DNA of 64,000 nt from Hymenobacter armeniacus (GTDB lineage: Bacteria > Bacteroidota > Bacteroidia > Cytophagales > Hymenobacteraceae): the NCBI RefSeq assembly GCF_014699055.1, contig NZ_JACXAC010000006.1:372001-436000 (forward strand). Reading direction: 5' to 3'. Position 1 is the first letter of the stretch. Each line of letters opens with the position of its first letter. The notes beneath the pieces are model-generated. The model was not told the DNA's origin. It did not search any database and worked only from the letters and a program-made list of their open reading frames with translations. The translations under genes and the position numbers were made by a program. Below, piece after piece: positions 30,397 through 38,734 of the stretch.

Positions 30397-31122
30397 ATGC
30401 GCGCCGCCTTCCTACTTGCCCTTTTCCTGCTTAAAGCAGCTTGCTCGTGTGCTCAATCGATGCAAACACGCTCCCTAACCGAACTTATTAATACCCAAGA
30501 CCCGGGCTGGCCGTTGGTGCAGGGCTGGATTGCAGCCGCGAAAAACAAGGTGCAAATAATGCCCAAGACGGCATCCCGCGCCGACAGCGCTTTGCTAGCG
30601 GCACAGGTGACTACCCGTTCGCCAATGGGCGCGGTGGTTTACGAAACGGGTGGCATCCTCGTGGATAATGGCTGGCTCCGCATCCTAGGTTCTGGCTCGC
30701 CGGGCCTCAACCGTGACTTGATGGGTTGGAACAAGGACAAGCAAAAAGGGCTTCTGTTGATTGCCGATGATGCATTGGGAGGTTTTTTTGCGCTCAACGG
30801 CGGGGCTTTTGGACAAGCCACGCTCGGCAAAATTTATTACCTCGCACCCGAAAACCTGGAGTGGGAGCCGCTAAACAAAAGCTACTCTGATTTTTTGGTT
30901 TTCTGCTTTTCCGGCAATCTGGACCAGTTTTACGACAAGATGCGTTGGAGAGGCTGGCAGCAGGAAGTAGCTAGCCTCAATGGCAATCAAGGCATCAGTT
31001 GTTACCCTTTTTTATTTACCACAGAAGGCAAGAATCTAAGTAAGGTTCTGAGGAAACCAGTGCCCATCCAAGAGCTTTGGATGTTCAGCAACGACATGCG
31101 CCAGCAACTTGGGATTCGCTAG
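30397..31122 (+). CDS. DUF2625-family exported protein
   Basis: 241 residues. The first 20 are a signal peptide or lipoprotein signal (ALFLLKAACSCAQ). The mature part starts RSLTELINTQDPGWPLVQGWI and contains GGILVDNGWLRILGSGS and FFALNGGAFG, the DUF2625 pattern. Function unknown. GC content is lower than in the surrounding genes, which suggests transfer. A TAGTTTCG element ends four bases before the ATG, so the transcript may be leaderless. The 3' end overlaps the penicillin-binding protein gene by four bases. Confidence 0.82.
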   Translation: MRAAFLLALFLLKAACSCAQSMQTRSLTELINTQDPGWPLVQGWIAAAKNKVQIMPKTASRADSALLAAQVTTRSPMGAVVYETGGILVDNGWLRILGSGSPGLNRDLMGWNKDKQKGLLLIADDALGGFFALNGGAFGQATLGKIYYLAPENLEWEPLNKSYSDFLVFCFSGNLDQFYDKMRWRGWQQEVASLNGNQGISCYPFLFTTEGKNLSKVLRKPVPIQELWMFSNDMRQQLGIR

Positions 31123-33521
31123 CGTCGCCCGCTTAGACTATCCGGCACCCCTCCCCCGCTGTTCATCTGCTCCAGCAGGTTGTCGGCGGCGATGGTATCG
31201 ACGGCCACGGCGCGGCGGCGCGGCTCCGATTCGGACACGCAGGTGTACTTCTTGGTGATTTTGACGGTGGGCTTGGGGAAGTGGCCTGGCGTGTAGCCCA
31301 GCTCTTTGTCCTTGTACACCTTCTCCATGAACTTGCCGAAGATGGGCAGGGCCGTGCGGCCGCCTTCGCCCTGCTGCGAGCCCACGAAGTGGATGCTGCG
31401 GTCTTCGCCGCCCACCCACACGCCGGTCATCAGGTCCTTGGTCATGCCCATGTACCAGCCGTCGGAGTAGTTGGAGGTGGTGCCGGTTTTGCCGCCAATC
31501 TGGTTGTCGTTGTGCCAGAGGTCGTAGTCCCAGAGGGCCTGGGAGGTGCCGCCCGGCTCCTCCATGCCGCCGCGCAGCATGTAGGTCATCAGCCAGGCGG
31601 TTTCGGCCGGGATGGCGCGATGCTGCACAGGGTCGAACTGCTGGATGACGTTGCCGTTGCGGTCCTCGATGCGGGTGACGAGGCGCGGGTCGGAGCGGAA
31701 GCCGTTGTTGAGGAAGGTGCTGTAGGCGTCCACCATTTCGTACACGCTCACGTCGCCGGCCGAGCCCAGGCCGATGCTGGGCACCGGCAGCAGCGGCGAG
31801 GTGATGCCGACTTTGTGGGCGTACTTGGCCACGTTTTCCCAGCCCACTTTCTCGGTCAGCTGGGCCGTCACGGAGTTCACGGAGCGGGCCATGGCATGGC
31901 GCAGCGTCATGTTGATGCCGGTGTATTCGCGGGTCACGTTGTCAGGCTGCCACTCCATGGGCTGGCCGTTTTCGACGTATTTGATGGTCACGCGCTGGTC
32001 GCGGATGCGGTCGCAGGGCGAGTAGCCGTTATCCAAGGCCGTGAGGTACACGAAGGGCTTGAACGTGGAGCCGGCCTGGCGCTTGCCCTGCTTCACGTGG
32101 TCGTACTGGAAAAAGCGGAAATCCAGGCCGCCCACCCAGGCCTTAATCTGGCCGGTGAAGGGGTCCATGCACATCATGCCCGATTGCAGGAAGTGCTTGT
32201 AGTAGGCCAGCGAATCGAGCGGCGACATCACCAGTGTGGTGTCGTTGTCGTCGTGCTTCCAAGTGAACACCTTCATCGGCCGCTTGGCGTTCAGGGCCGA
32301 ATCGAGGCGCTGGGGCTGATTCTTATAGCGCGCGGCAAGGCTCTTGTAGCTCTCGGTGCGCTTCATCTGGGTGAGGATGAAATCGGGGATTTCCTGGCCT
32401 TTCTCGTCCACCCAGGGGTTGGAGCCGCGGTTGCGCCAGAAGTTGTCGAACTGGCGCTGCAGGGATTTCATGCGCTCGTGCAGGGCCTCTTCGGCGTGGG
32501 CCTGCATGCGCGAGTCGATGGTGAGGTAGATTTTGAGGCCGTCGCGGTACATGTCGTGGCCGGTGCTGTCGCACCAGGCGTCCACGAACTGGCTGATGGC
32601 GCTGCGGAAGTAGGTATCGGGCCCGTCGATGTGGGGCTCGACGTGGTAGTTGAGCACGATGGGCGTGGCCTTGAGGCGGTCGATTTCGGCCTTGGGCAGC
32701 ACGCCGGCCTGGCCCATGCGGTCGAGCACCACGTTGCGGCGGCGCAGGGCGGCGGCCGGGTGGAACTTGGGGTTGTAGGCCGTGGGGTTATTGAGCACGC
32801 CCACCAGCATGGCGGCTTCTTCGGGCTTGAGGCTGTCGGGCGAGGTGTGGAAGAAGGTTTTGGCGGCCACCTTGATGCCGAAGGCGCTGGAGCCGTACTC
32901 CACGGTATTCAAGTACATCCGCAGAATTTCTTCCTTGGTGTAGCGCTGCTCCAGGTCCACGGCCGTGAGCCATTCCTTGGTTTTGGCCACGATGGTGCTC
33001 ACCACCGGAATGTAGCCCAAAGCCCCGCGGCTCTGCTGGCGGCGGATTTTGTAGAGGTTTTTGGCCAGCTGCTGGGTGATAGTGGAGCCGCCGCGCTTCT
33101 CCCCGCGCAACGACGAAAACGCGCCCCCAATCACGGCCTGCAGGTCGATGCCCGAATGCTCGTAGAAGCGCACGTCCTCCGTCGCAATCAGGGCCTTGAT
33201 GAGCAGCGGCGACATCTGGCTGAGGGCTACCGGTGAACGGTTTTCGCGGAAGTACTTGCCAATGAGCACGCCGTCGGAAGTATAGAGCTCCGAAGCCTGC
33301 TCCACTTTGGGGTTTTCCAAATCGGCCAAACTCGGCGACTTGCCGAAGAGGAACATGAAATTGGTGCTCACCAGAAACGGATACACCAAAAACAGGATGA
33401 CCAGCAGGCCGAACCCCACCCAGGCCCAGCTGGCCAGCCGCACGGGCCAGCGACGGCGGCGCGGTGCTTTCGGTTTGGGGCCCGAAGAATGGGAAGAACT
33501 TGTCGGTTGGGAATCGGCCAT
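31119..33521 (-). CDS. Class A penicillin-binding protein (PBP1A-type)
   Basis: 800 residues: a short basic cytoplasmic tail (PKAPRRRRW), membrane anchor near residues 30-50, GT51 glycosyltransferase with ATEDVRFYEHSGID and GGSTITQQLAKN, and transpeptidase with AGSTFKPF (SxxK), SVNSVT (SxN) and GGKTGTT (KTG). It polymerises and crosslinks murein at the inner membrane outer face. The C-terminal tail is Arg/Ser-rich. The ATG at 33521 precedes the tail; a longer in-frame start would lie upstream of the -7 element (33571-33578). Confidence 0.94.
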   Translation of the reverse strand: MADSQPTSSSHSSGPKPKAPRRRRWPVRLASWAWVGFGLLVILFLVYPFLVSTNFMFLFGKSPSLADLENPKVEQASELYTSDGVLIGKYFRENRSPVALSQMSPLLIKALIATEDVRFYEHSGIDLQAVIGGAFSSLRGEKRGGSTITQQLAKNLYKIRRQQSRGALGYIPVVSTIVAKTKEWLTAVDLEQRYTKEEILRMYLNTVEYGSSAFGIKVAAKTFFHTSPDSLKPEEAAMLVGVLNNPTAYNPKFHPAAALRRRNVVLDRMGQAGVLPKAEIDRLKATPIVLNYHVEPHIDGPDTYFRSAISQFVDAWCDSTGHDMYRDGLKIYLTIDSRMQAHAEEALHERMKSLQRQFDNFWRNRGSNPWVDEKGQEIPDFILTQMKRTESYKSLAARYKNQPQRLDSALNAKRPMKVFTWKHDDNDTTLVMSPLDSLAYYKHFLQSGMMCMDPFTGQIKAWVGGLDFRFFQYDHVKQGKRQAGSTFKPFVYLTALDNGYSPCDRIRDQRVTIKYVENGQPMEWQPDNVTREYTGINMTLRHAMARSVNSVTAQLTEKVGWENVAKYAHKVGITSPLLPVPSIGLGSAGDVSVYEMVDAYSTFLNNGFRSDPRLVTRIEDRNGNVIQQFDPVQHRAIPAETAWLMTYMLRGGMEEPGGTSQALWDYDLWHNDNQIGGKTGTTSNYSDGWYMGMTKDLMTGVWVGGEDRSIHFVGSQQGEGGRTALPIFGKFMEKVYKDKELGYTPGHFPKPTVKITKKYTCVSESEPRRRAVAVDTIAADNLLEQMNSGGGVPDSLSGRR

Positions 33522-33570
33522 GCGAGGCAACAAGGGGAATGCGAAGCCATAGCTCCGTCGCGAAGAACGA

Positions 33571-33578
33571 CAAATATA
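33571..33578 (-). promoter_or_regulatory. -7 element of the PBP gene
   Basis: TATATTTG on the minus strand, full match to TAnnTTTG. Confidence 0.6.
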
Positions 33579-33638
33579 CCAGCCCGGGCCCCCAAAAGTC
33601 TGCACGGCACCGCGCGGCGGCCCACGAAAACGGGTGCT

Positions 33639-34100
33639 CTACCGGCGCTGCCGGGCGGCCAATACGGCTTGGTGGTGCACGTTGCGGCGGGCACGGGCGC
33701 GGTTGCGCTGCCAGCGCCAGCCCAGCTCGGCCAACGCCGCCAGGATGATGCCCAGGCCCAGGAAATAGCTCCAGTGCAGCATCCGGACCTGCCCGCGCGT
33801 GGGGGCATCCAACTCTTGAAAGAGCAACAGGCCCCACAGCTCATCGAGCAGCGTGAGCGCCCAGACCACGGCCGCAAACACGCGCCCCACCCGGCCCAAC
33901 GCCAGCTGCCAGTGCAGCAGGTAGAGCACCACCCCCGGCAGCGCCGACAGCAACACCAGCGGCTCTTCCTGCACCAGCGGCAGCCCCAGAAACACGATGC
34001 TGAGCGTTTCCTTCAGCACCTGCACGGCCGCCAAGCCCCGGCCCAGCTTCGAGAGTTTGGGGAAAACGGGTAGCGGATGCAAGTGCGACGACGTGGGCAT
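33639..34100 (-). CDS. Hypothetical membrane protein
   Basis: 153 residues with four hydrophobic segments: GLAAVQVLKETLSIVFLGL, PLVLLSALPGVVLYLL, VFAAVVWALTLLDELWGLLLF and YFLGLGIILAALAELGW. A basic Arg/His-rich end follows (RARARRNVHHQ). No family recognised. The antisense frame is also open, as often happens in this GC-rich DNA, but the hydrophobic pattern supports this strand. Confidence 0.6.
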   Translation of the reverse strand: MPTSSHLHPLPVFPKLSKLGRGLAAVQVLKETLSIVFLGLPLVQEEPLVLLSALPGVVLYLLHWQLALGRVGRVFAAVVWALTLLDELWGLLLFQELDAPTRGQVRMLHWSYFLGLGIILAALAELGWRWQRNRARARRNVHHQAVLAARQRR

Positions 34101-34148
34101 AGCGTGGCAGATACGGGGCGAATGGACCGCCAATATAGGCAGCCGCTG

Positions 34149-34541
34149 CTAGTAGCGCCGCGCCATGAGGCGGCTGGCTTGGCAGCGCCAGGTCAGTATC
34201 ACAATCAGCAGGCCCTTCACCGAATCGAGCAGCAGGTTATCGGGCTTGCCGAAGGCATAGTAGATGCCCACGCCAATGCCAATCCACCAGAAACCCAGCA
34301 GGTAGCACCACGTGGCAAAGCCCGGCCGCCGCCGTTGCACCTGGATAAACGCCACCAGCGTGGCCAGCGACACAAAGCCCAGCAGCCAGCCCATCACGTA
34401 GGTGAGAAAGGTGGTTTCGGGACCATATTTCACGCCGAACTGCGCGAGGGTGAACACAGGCGCGAAGAAGGAACCACCCGTGAGCGCCACCTCCAGGAGC
34501 AGGGCAATGAAGAGCACAACCAAAAGCAGCGTTCGAGCCAT
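34149..34541 (-). CDS. Hypothetical membrane protein
   Basis: 130 residues with about four membrane spans (LLLVVLFIALLLEVAL; TYVMGWLLGFVSLATLVAF; CYLLGFWWIGIGVGIYYAF; LLLDSVKGLLIVILTW). It is 48 bases upstream of the previous membrane gene in transcription order, so the two may share a transcript. No known family. Nothing notable is seen in the 279 bases upstream to 34820. Confidence 0.65.
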   Translation of the reverse strand: MARTLLLVVLFIALLLEVALTGGSFFAPVFTLAQFGVKYGPETTFLTYVMGWLLGFVSLATLVAFIQVQRRRPGFATWCYLLGFWWIGIGVGIYYAFGKPDNLLLDSVKGLLIVILTWRCQASRLMARRY

Positions 34542-34820
34542 GAAGCAAAGGCAAGCGTGATGCCGTCACGGGCCTTTCTCAGACTTGGAAAGCCCAACGG
34601 GCCGCCAAGCTATAGAATAAATTCGGATAAATTACTATTTACGATATTGTCCAATCGCCGCCTGCTTCTGGTTGAGCTGCTGTGAATGGGCACATTGCCC
34701 GGAATGTCGCCACGACTACTACAAGAGCATATCTTGTTTAGACGCAATTTTTTCGTTGCTAATCCCAGCCCATGTGACGTCGATTCCTCTATCAATCATG
34801 CTGTCTCATGCTGGGAAAAC

Positions 34821-35180
34821 TTAACCTGCGCTCAGAAACGCTGCCCGAAGGCCGCCAAGCAGCCCCAACAGCAACGTAAGAACGGCAACGCCGAGCCCCA
34901 GGGCCAGCGACACGCAACCCAGCGCAAACCGCATCCAGCGCGGCCCGCTGTAGGTGGCGGGCCAGCGCAGCAGCACGCCGATGGTTTGCAGGCCACCGGC
35001 CAGCAATAGCAGCGTGAGGACCACCCAGGTCCAGAATCGGGCGGGTTCGGGCTCCTGCCATATTTCCTGCTCAAACCACAGGCTGAAGCCAGCCACGGCG
35101 ATGCCCGCCGCCGTGCCCCACAGCCGGGCCGGCACCTCGGGCCAATGCGGCAGCAGGTGCCGCAGATGATGTTGAAGCAT
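34821..35180 (-). CDS. Hypothetical membrane protein of the DUF4173 cluster
   Basis: 119 residues, membrane segments around GTAAGIAVAGFSLWF, TWVVLTLLLLAGGLQTIGVLL and a long hydrophobic stretch ALGCVSLALGLGVAVLTLLL. Last gene of a four-gene minus-strand run (DUF4173, two small membrane proteins, this one), 18 bases after the preceding stop. Likely part of one membrane system controlled by the operator at 37453-37467. Confidence 0.68.
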   Translation of the reverse strand: MLQHHLRHLLPHWPEVPARLWGTAAGIAVAGFSLWFEQEIWQEPEPARFWTWVVLTLLLLAGGLQTIGVLLRWPATYSGPRWMRFALGCVSLALGLGVAVLTLLLGLLGGLRAAFLSAG

Positions 35181-35198
35181 ATGAACGAAAAAAACGCG

Positions 35199-35552
35199 TT
35201 AGTACAAGCGCGGCGGCTGGCCCCGCAAAGCCAGCAGCGGCAGCGCTTCCAGCACCAACAGCCCCAGCATAAAGAAGCCCCGCGCAACAGCATCCCAGCC
35301 GCGGCGTCGCGCCTGGCCGCCGTCGTACTCGGTGTAGGCCACCCGAATGCCGGCCACCAGCCAGCCCGGAATGCCCACGGCCGTGACCAGCAATGCGGCC
35401 CAGAAGGGCGCCGTGGAGTACGGCACGCGGGTGCGGTAGGCGCTTTCGAGTGCCAGCGCAAAACTGGTGCCGCCCACCGCCCAGAGCCACCCGCCCAGCC
35501 CCACCAGCAGTAGCCGCCCCATGCGCACGGCACAGTTTATTTCGACGACCAT
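35199..35552 (-). CDS. Hypothetical membrane protein of the DUF4173 cluster
   Basis: 117 residues with three to four membrane segments (LLLVGLGGWLWAVGG; FWAALLVTAVGIPGWLVAG; FFMLGLLVLEALPLLAL). The ATG overlaps the preceding gene by 16 bases, so translation is coupled. A second ATG (MGRLLLVGL) 30 bases later is possible. No recognised family; the cluster context is the only clue to its role. Confidence 0.68.
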   Translation of the reverse strand: MVVEINCAVRMGRLLLVGLGGWLWAVGGTSFALALESAYRTRVPYSTAPFWAALLVTAVGIPGWLVAGIRVAYTEYDGGQARRRGWDAVARGFFMLGLLVLEALPLLALRGQPPRLY

Positions 35553-35758
35553 AGCAGCATGAGTTGGGTGAAGGCCAGCAGCAGCAGGCCGAGCAGCACC
35601 ACCGTGGCCGGCAGCACGCCGCGCAGCCAGCGCCGGAAGCGGGCATCGGGCGTGGGCGCGCGCTGTTGCCACGAAAGCAGGGCACCCAGCACGGCCACGT
35701 CGCCGAGGCAGAAAATGATGCCCAGAAACGTCAGCAGAAAGGGAGGAATGGAAGCCAT
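35537..35758 (-). CDS. Small membrane protein of the DUF4173 cluster
   Basis: 73 residues, two membrane segments (FLLTFLGIIFCLGDVAVLGALL and LPATVVLLGLLLLAFTQLMLL) separated by a charged loop (RAPTPDARFRRW). It lies 54 bases after the DUF4173 gene and overlaps the following gene by 16 bases. Such a two-helix protein could be a subunit or partner of the DUF4173 protein; this is inference. Confidence 0.7.
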   Translation of the reverse strand: MASIPPFLLTFLGIIFCLGDVAVLGALLSWQQRAPTPDARFRRWLRGVLPATVVLLGLLLLAFTQLMLLWSSK

Positions 35759-35812
35759 AGGAGGATTTGCTGAATTGCTGATTGTTTGAGTGCTGATGTT
35801 GATTGGCTGGGT

Positions 35813-37441
35813 TTAGCGCAGTGCTTGGCAGGCTTGCCAGTCGGCGTAGTTGAAGCCTTGCCAGTGGGTGTAGGCAGCGTATTCCGCTTTGGCGTTGTGG
35901 ATGGCGAAATCGAGGCGACGCTGGGCCTCTTCGGCCGTGATGACCTGGCCGGTGCCGTATTCCGAATCCATGGTGAGCTGGGTAGCGTGGTTGAGCACGG
36001 CGCGGCGGGCCTGCAGCGTGGGCAGCACCCGGTCGGGCATGTTGAGCAGGAAGCCGATGTCGACGCTGCGGAAGCGCGGCTGCAGGTTGTACTCCGCAAT
36101 CCAGACTTCCCAGTTGCCGGCGGCCAGCAGCAGCAGCACGGCATACACGGCCAGGGCGTTGAGGCGCACCAGGCTGTAGGCCGAGCGGCGCTGCCAGATT
36201 TTGAGCAGCACCGTACCCAGCCCAAAAAACACCAGCAGCAGAAAAAAACACACCCCGATGCGCTTGTAGGCCACGCCACTGTGCAGGATGTAGTAGTAAT
36301 TGCGCAGGCCCACCGACACGGCCAGCACCGCGTTTTGCAGCACCCACACCGTGGCGCCGCCGCGCAGCCAGCGCAGGCCCGGCTGGTAGAAGTTGAGGTT
36401 GCGGCGGAAAAACCACAGCACAATGCCCATGGCCAGCAAGATGCTGAAGATGAGCACATACGTACCCTCATGCACGAACTGCGCCAAATCGAACCCCGGC
36501 GCAGGCTCGAAGCCAAACCACAGCCAGTTGATGTCGATGGCATTCACGGCCAGCAGCAGCACGTTCACGAGCCCGAACACGGCGGCGGCGGCGTAAAACT
36601 CCTTGCGCAAATCGAGCGCCCGCCGGGTTTTCAGCCGGAAATCGGGCCGGCGCACGCCAAAAGAGGCCACCCCGTCGCGCTGCCGCCGAATGAACTCGCC
36701 GAAGCGCGATTCGTAGTCGGCGAAGGCAAACACCGGCACCACCACCACGGCGCCGGCCACCACCACAAAGCCCAGCGCCATAAACAGCAGGTGCCCCAGC
36801 GAAATATCGGGAATGAGCCGCGCCAGCCAGCTGCCCAGCAGCGCCAGCGCCCGCCCGCTCAGCCGGGCATACACCGGGTTGGCCACCGCAAACAGCAGGT
36901 GAAAGGCGCCCAGAATCACGACCGGTACCACCAGCAGGCGCCCGTAGAACCAGCCCCGGCGCACGCCCGCGCCGCCCTGGCGCGGCGCCCGCACGCCGCG
37001 CAGCACCCGCAGCCAGGCCTGTGCCGCGCTGTTCAGGGCCGTGAGCACGGCGTAGAGCACCAGCTTCAGGTGCGGCTGGTTCACATAGCCCAGCAGCATC
37101 AGCAGCGAGGCCGCCCAGGCCAGCATGGCCACCCCCGAGCCGTACACGGCCACCATGGCCCCGCCAAACAGGCTGCCCGCCACCGCCAGCCAGAAGTAGC
37201 CCGAACGCCGCACGGCCGCCACGCGGGGCAGCAGCACCAGCTGCGCCGCCACCACAAACAGGCCAAACAACAGCAGATTGACGCCGCGCTTTTCCTGCCA
37301 GAAAAGCCCGTCGAACAGCAGCACGCCCAGCGGCAGCAGCAGCTTTTGGGCCTTGGTGAGCGGCGGGTGAGCCGCGCTGGCAGCAAAGGCGGCCGGTGAT
37401 ACGGCGGGCCATTGTGCGCCCGGTTGCAGGGAAGTTTCCAT
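35813..37441 (-). CDS. DUF4173/DUF4153-family membrane protein
   Basis: 542 residues with at least ten membrane segments. The diagnostic region is VHEGTYVLIFSILLAMGIVLWFFRRNLNFYQ followed by VLQNAVLAVSVGLRNYYYI and AYKRIGVCFFLLLVFFGLG; the last 90 residues are soluble and end QGFNYADWQACQ. Family function is unknown. It heads a four-gene unit and carries its own copy of the CTTTG-N5-CAAAG operator. In this group such genes are often close to a small winged-helix regulator, as here (40370-40663). Confidence 0.86.
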   Translation of the reverse strand: METSLQPGAQWPAVSPAAFAASAAHPPLTKAQKLLLPLGVLLFDGLFWQEKRGVNLLLFGLFVVAAQLVLLPRVAAVRRSGYFWLAVAGSLFGGAMVAVYGSGVAMLAWAASLLMLLGYVNQPHLKLVLYAVLTALNSAAQAWLRVLRGVRAPRQGGAGVRRGWFYGRLLVVPVVILGAFHLLFAVANPVYARLSGRALALLGSWLARLIPDISLGHLLFMALGFVVVAGAVVVVPVFAFADYESRFGEFIRRQRDGVASFGVRRPDFRLKTRRALDLRKEFYAAAAVFGLVNVLLLAVNAIDINWLWFGFEPAPGFDLAQFVHEGTYVLIFSILLAMGIVLWFFRRNLNFYQPGLRWLRGGATVWVLQNAVLAVSVGLRNYYYILHSGVAYKRIGVCFFLLLVFFGLGTVLLKIWQRRSAYSLVRLNALAVYAVLLLLAAGNWEVWIAEYNLQPRFRSVDIGFLLNMPDRVLPTLQARRAVLNHATQLTMDSEYGTGQVITAEEAQRRLDFAIHNAKAEYAAYTHWQGFNYADWQACQALR

Positions 37442-37452
37442 GGATTAAAACG

Positions 37453-37467
37453 CTTTGTATTTCAAAG
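37453..37467. promoter_or_regulatory. Operator of the CTTTG-N5-CAAAG type, site 1
   Basis: CTTTG-TATTT-CAAAG, 12 bases upstream of the DUF4173 start. On the minus strand it overlaps a -7-like CTACTTTG. Same motif at 40217-40231 and 41357-41371. Confidence 0.72.
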
Positions 37468-37528
37468 TAGATTTTCAAAAAAATTAGCCGTGCGGCTAGG
37501 TCTGGGCAGCAGCCAACGGGTTTCTCCC

Positions 37529-38329
37529 CTATTGCGGCACCGAAATCAGCGGGCTGGCCACCGGGCAAGCGCCCGCGTGGTCAGAGGCCGGTGAGGGCAT
37601 CAATTCGTCGGCATTGCGCAAAGCCAGCAGGTCCCCGGGCCGTTGCATGACCTCCAGCCGGCCATACTCGGCCGCAATGGCCGCGCAAAAGCGGCCCACG
37701 CCGTAGCCGCCCGCCGCCAACGTGCGCCGGCTGGCCACATACACCACCAGCGCGGTGCCAGCCATCAGCCCCCGATAAAACTGCCGCCACAGCCACCCGC
37801 TCAGCCGGCCCCGCCCAAACGACCACTGCCGAATGGCTAAGCAATGAAATGCGAAGTGCATTTCCTCGTCGTGCAGAATGCGCCGGCAAATCTGCCGCAG
37901 CAGCCCCGACGGCGTGGCCACCGCCAGCGCCCGGTAATAGACGGCGGCCACCACCTCGGCCGTGAGAATCACGCGCACCATGTGCTCCAGGCCTAGCGGC
38001 CGCCCCAGCGTCCGGAATACCTCGTGCAGCCAGTGCGTGTGCAGCCGCGGAATGCCCTGCTGGTCCATGAAGCGGCCCAGCATTTCGGCGTGGCCTTCCT
38101 CCTCGGCAATGAACAGCTGCATGGCGGCCGCGTAGTCGGGCACGCCGTAGGCGTGGGCCAGGTCCAGCAGATGGTCGCCGCCGGTGCCCTCGCCGCGCTG
38201 GAAGGTTTGCACCGAAGCGCCCACGGCGCGCAGCTCGGCGGGCGTGAGCGGCGTGGCATCGTGCCAGGGCAGTTCAGCAGCGCTGGCGCGGTTGGTTTGG
38301 AAGTAGGCTTTGACGTCGGTGAAAGTCAT
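37529..38329 (-). CDS. Ferritin-like diiron-type protein
   Basis: 266 residues. Iron-binding signatures EEEGHAEM (near residue 80), then RVILTAEVVAAVYY and LHDEEMHFAFH (near residue 150) give two ExxH motifs of a four-helix ferritin-like fold. A hydrophobic segment near residues 185-200 (GLMAGTALVVYVASRRT) may contact the membrane. It follows, on the same strand, a small membrane protein and a B12-binding radical SAM protein, suggesting one oxidative or lipid modification pathway; the reaction is unknown. The ATG at 38329 is nearest the conserved start. Confidence 0.82.
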   Translation of the reverse strand: MTFTDVKAYFQTNRASAAELPWHDATPLTPAELRAVGASVQTFQRGEGTGGDHLLDLAHAYGVPDYAAAMQLFIAEEEGHAEMLGRFMDQQGIPRLHTHWLHEVFRTLGRPLGLEHMVRVILTAEVVAAVYYRALAVATPSGLLRQICRRILHDEEMHFAFHCLAIRQWSFGRGRLSGWLWRQFYRGLMAGTALVVYVASRRTLAAGGYGVGRFCAAIAAEYGRLEVMQRPGDLLALRNADELMPSPASDHAGACPVASPLISVPQ

Positions 38330-38356
38330 GGCATTTAAACAGTTATAGGTTGACAA

Positions 38357-38719
38357 TCAAAATCCAAATCCAGTAGAGGGGCCCGAAAGCGCCATTAAGA
38401 AAAGGGCGATTAATAACCAACCCATCAGCACGATGAACAGAGTAACGGTCCAGAGAGCCACGCATACTTCGACCAGTACAAAGCGTGACTCGAATGCAAG
38501 CTTGGGTGGGGTCGCTTTTATCCAAGCCAATGTATAGGGACCGATAAAGCCCAGAAAAAGCAGCGTGGGCTCGTAAGTCCTGTATTCATAAGGCAGCGAC
38601 GCCAGCAGAAATGGCCAAGTCAGCACCGCCCAGCCAGCAATGCACAGAAAGGTCCAGCAGACGCTGGACAGCAACCATTCCTCGGGCGTAAGCGGTTTGG
38701 CAAAGGGATTGTGCGGCAC
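38357..38719 (-). CDS. Hypothetical membrane protein
   Basis: 120 residues with four hydrophobic segments (LLSSVCWTFLCIAGWAVLTWPFLLA; PTLLFLGFIGPYTLAWI; FVLVEVCVALWTVTLFIVLMG; LLIALFLMALSG). It lies 15 bases after the radical SAM gene and 27 bases before the ferritin-like gene. Composition is less GC-rich than its neighbours. No family recognised. Confidence 0.7.
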   Translation of the reverse strand: MPHNPFAKPLTPEEWLLSSVCWTFLCIAGWAVLTWPFLLASLPYEYRTYEPTLLFLGFIGPYTLAWIKATPPKLAFESRFVLVEVCVALWTVTLFIVLMGWLLIALFLMALSGPSTGFGF

Positions 38720-38734
38720 GATAGAGGGTGGGGA

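Noticed and set aside
35786..37399. Antisense frame across the DUF4173 gene
   Set aside because: His/Gln/Arg-rich shadow of a membrane protein; the other strand has clear membrane segments.
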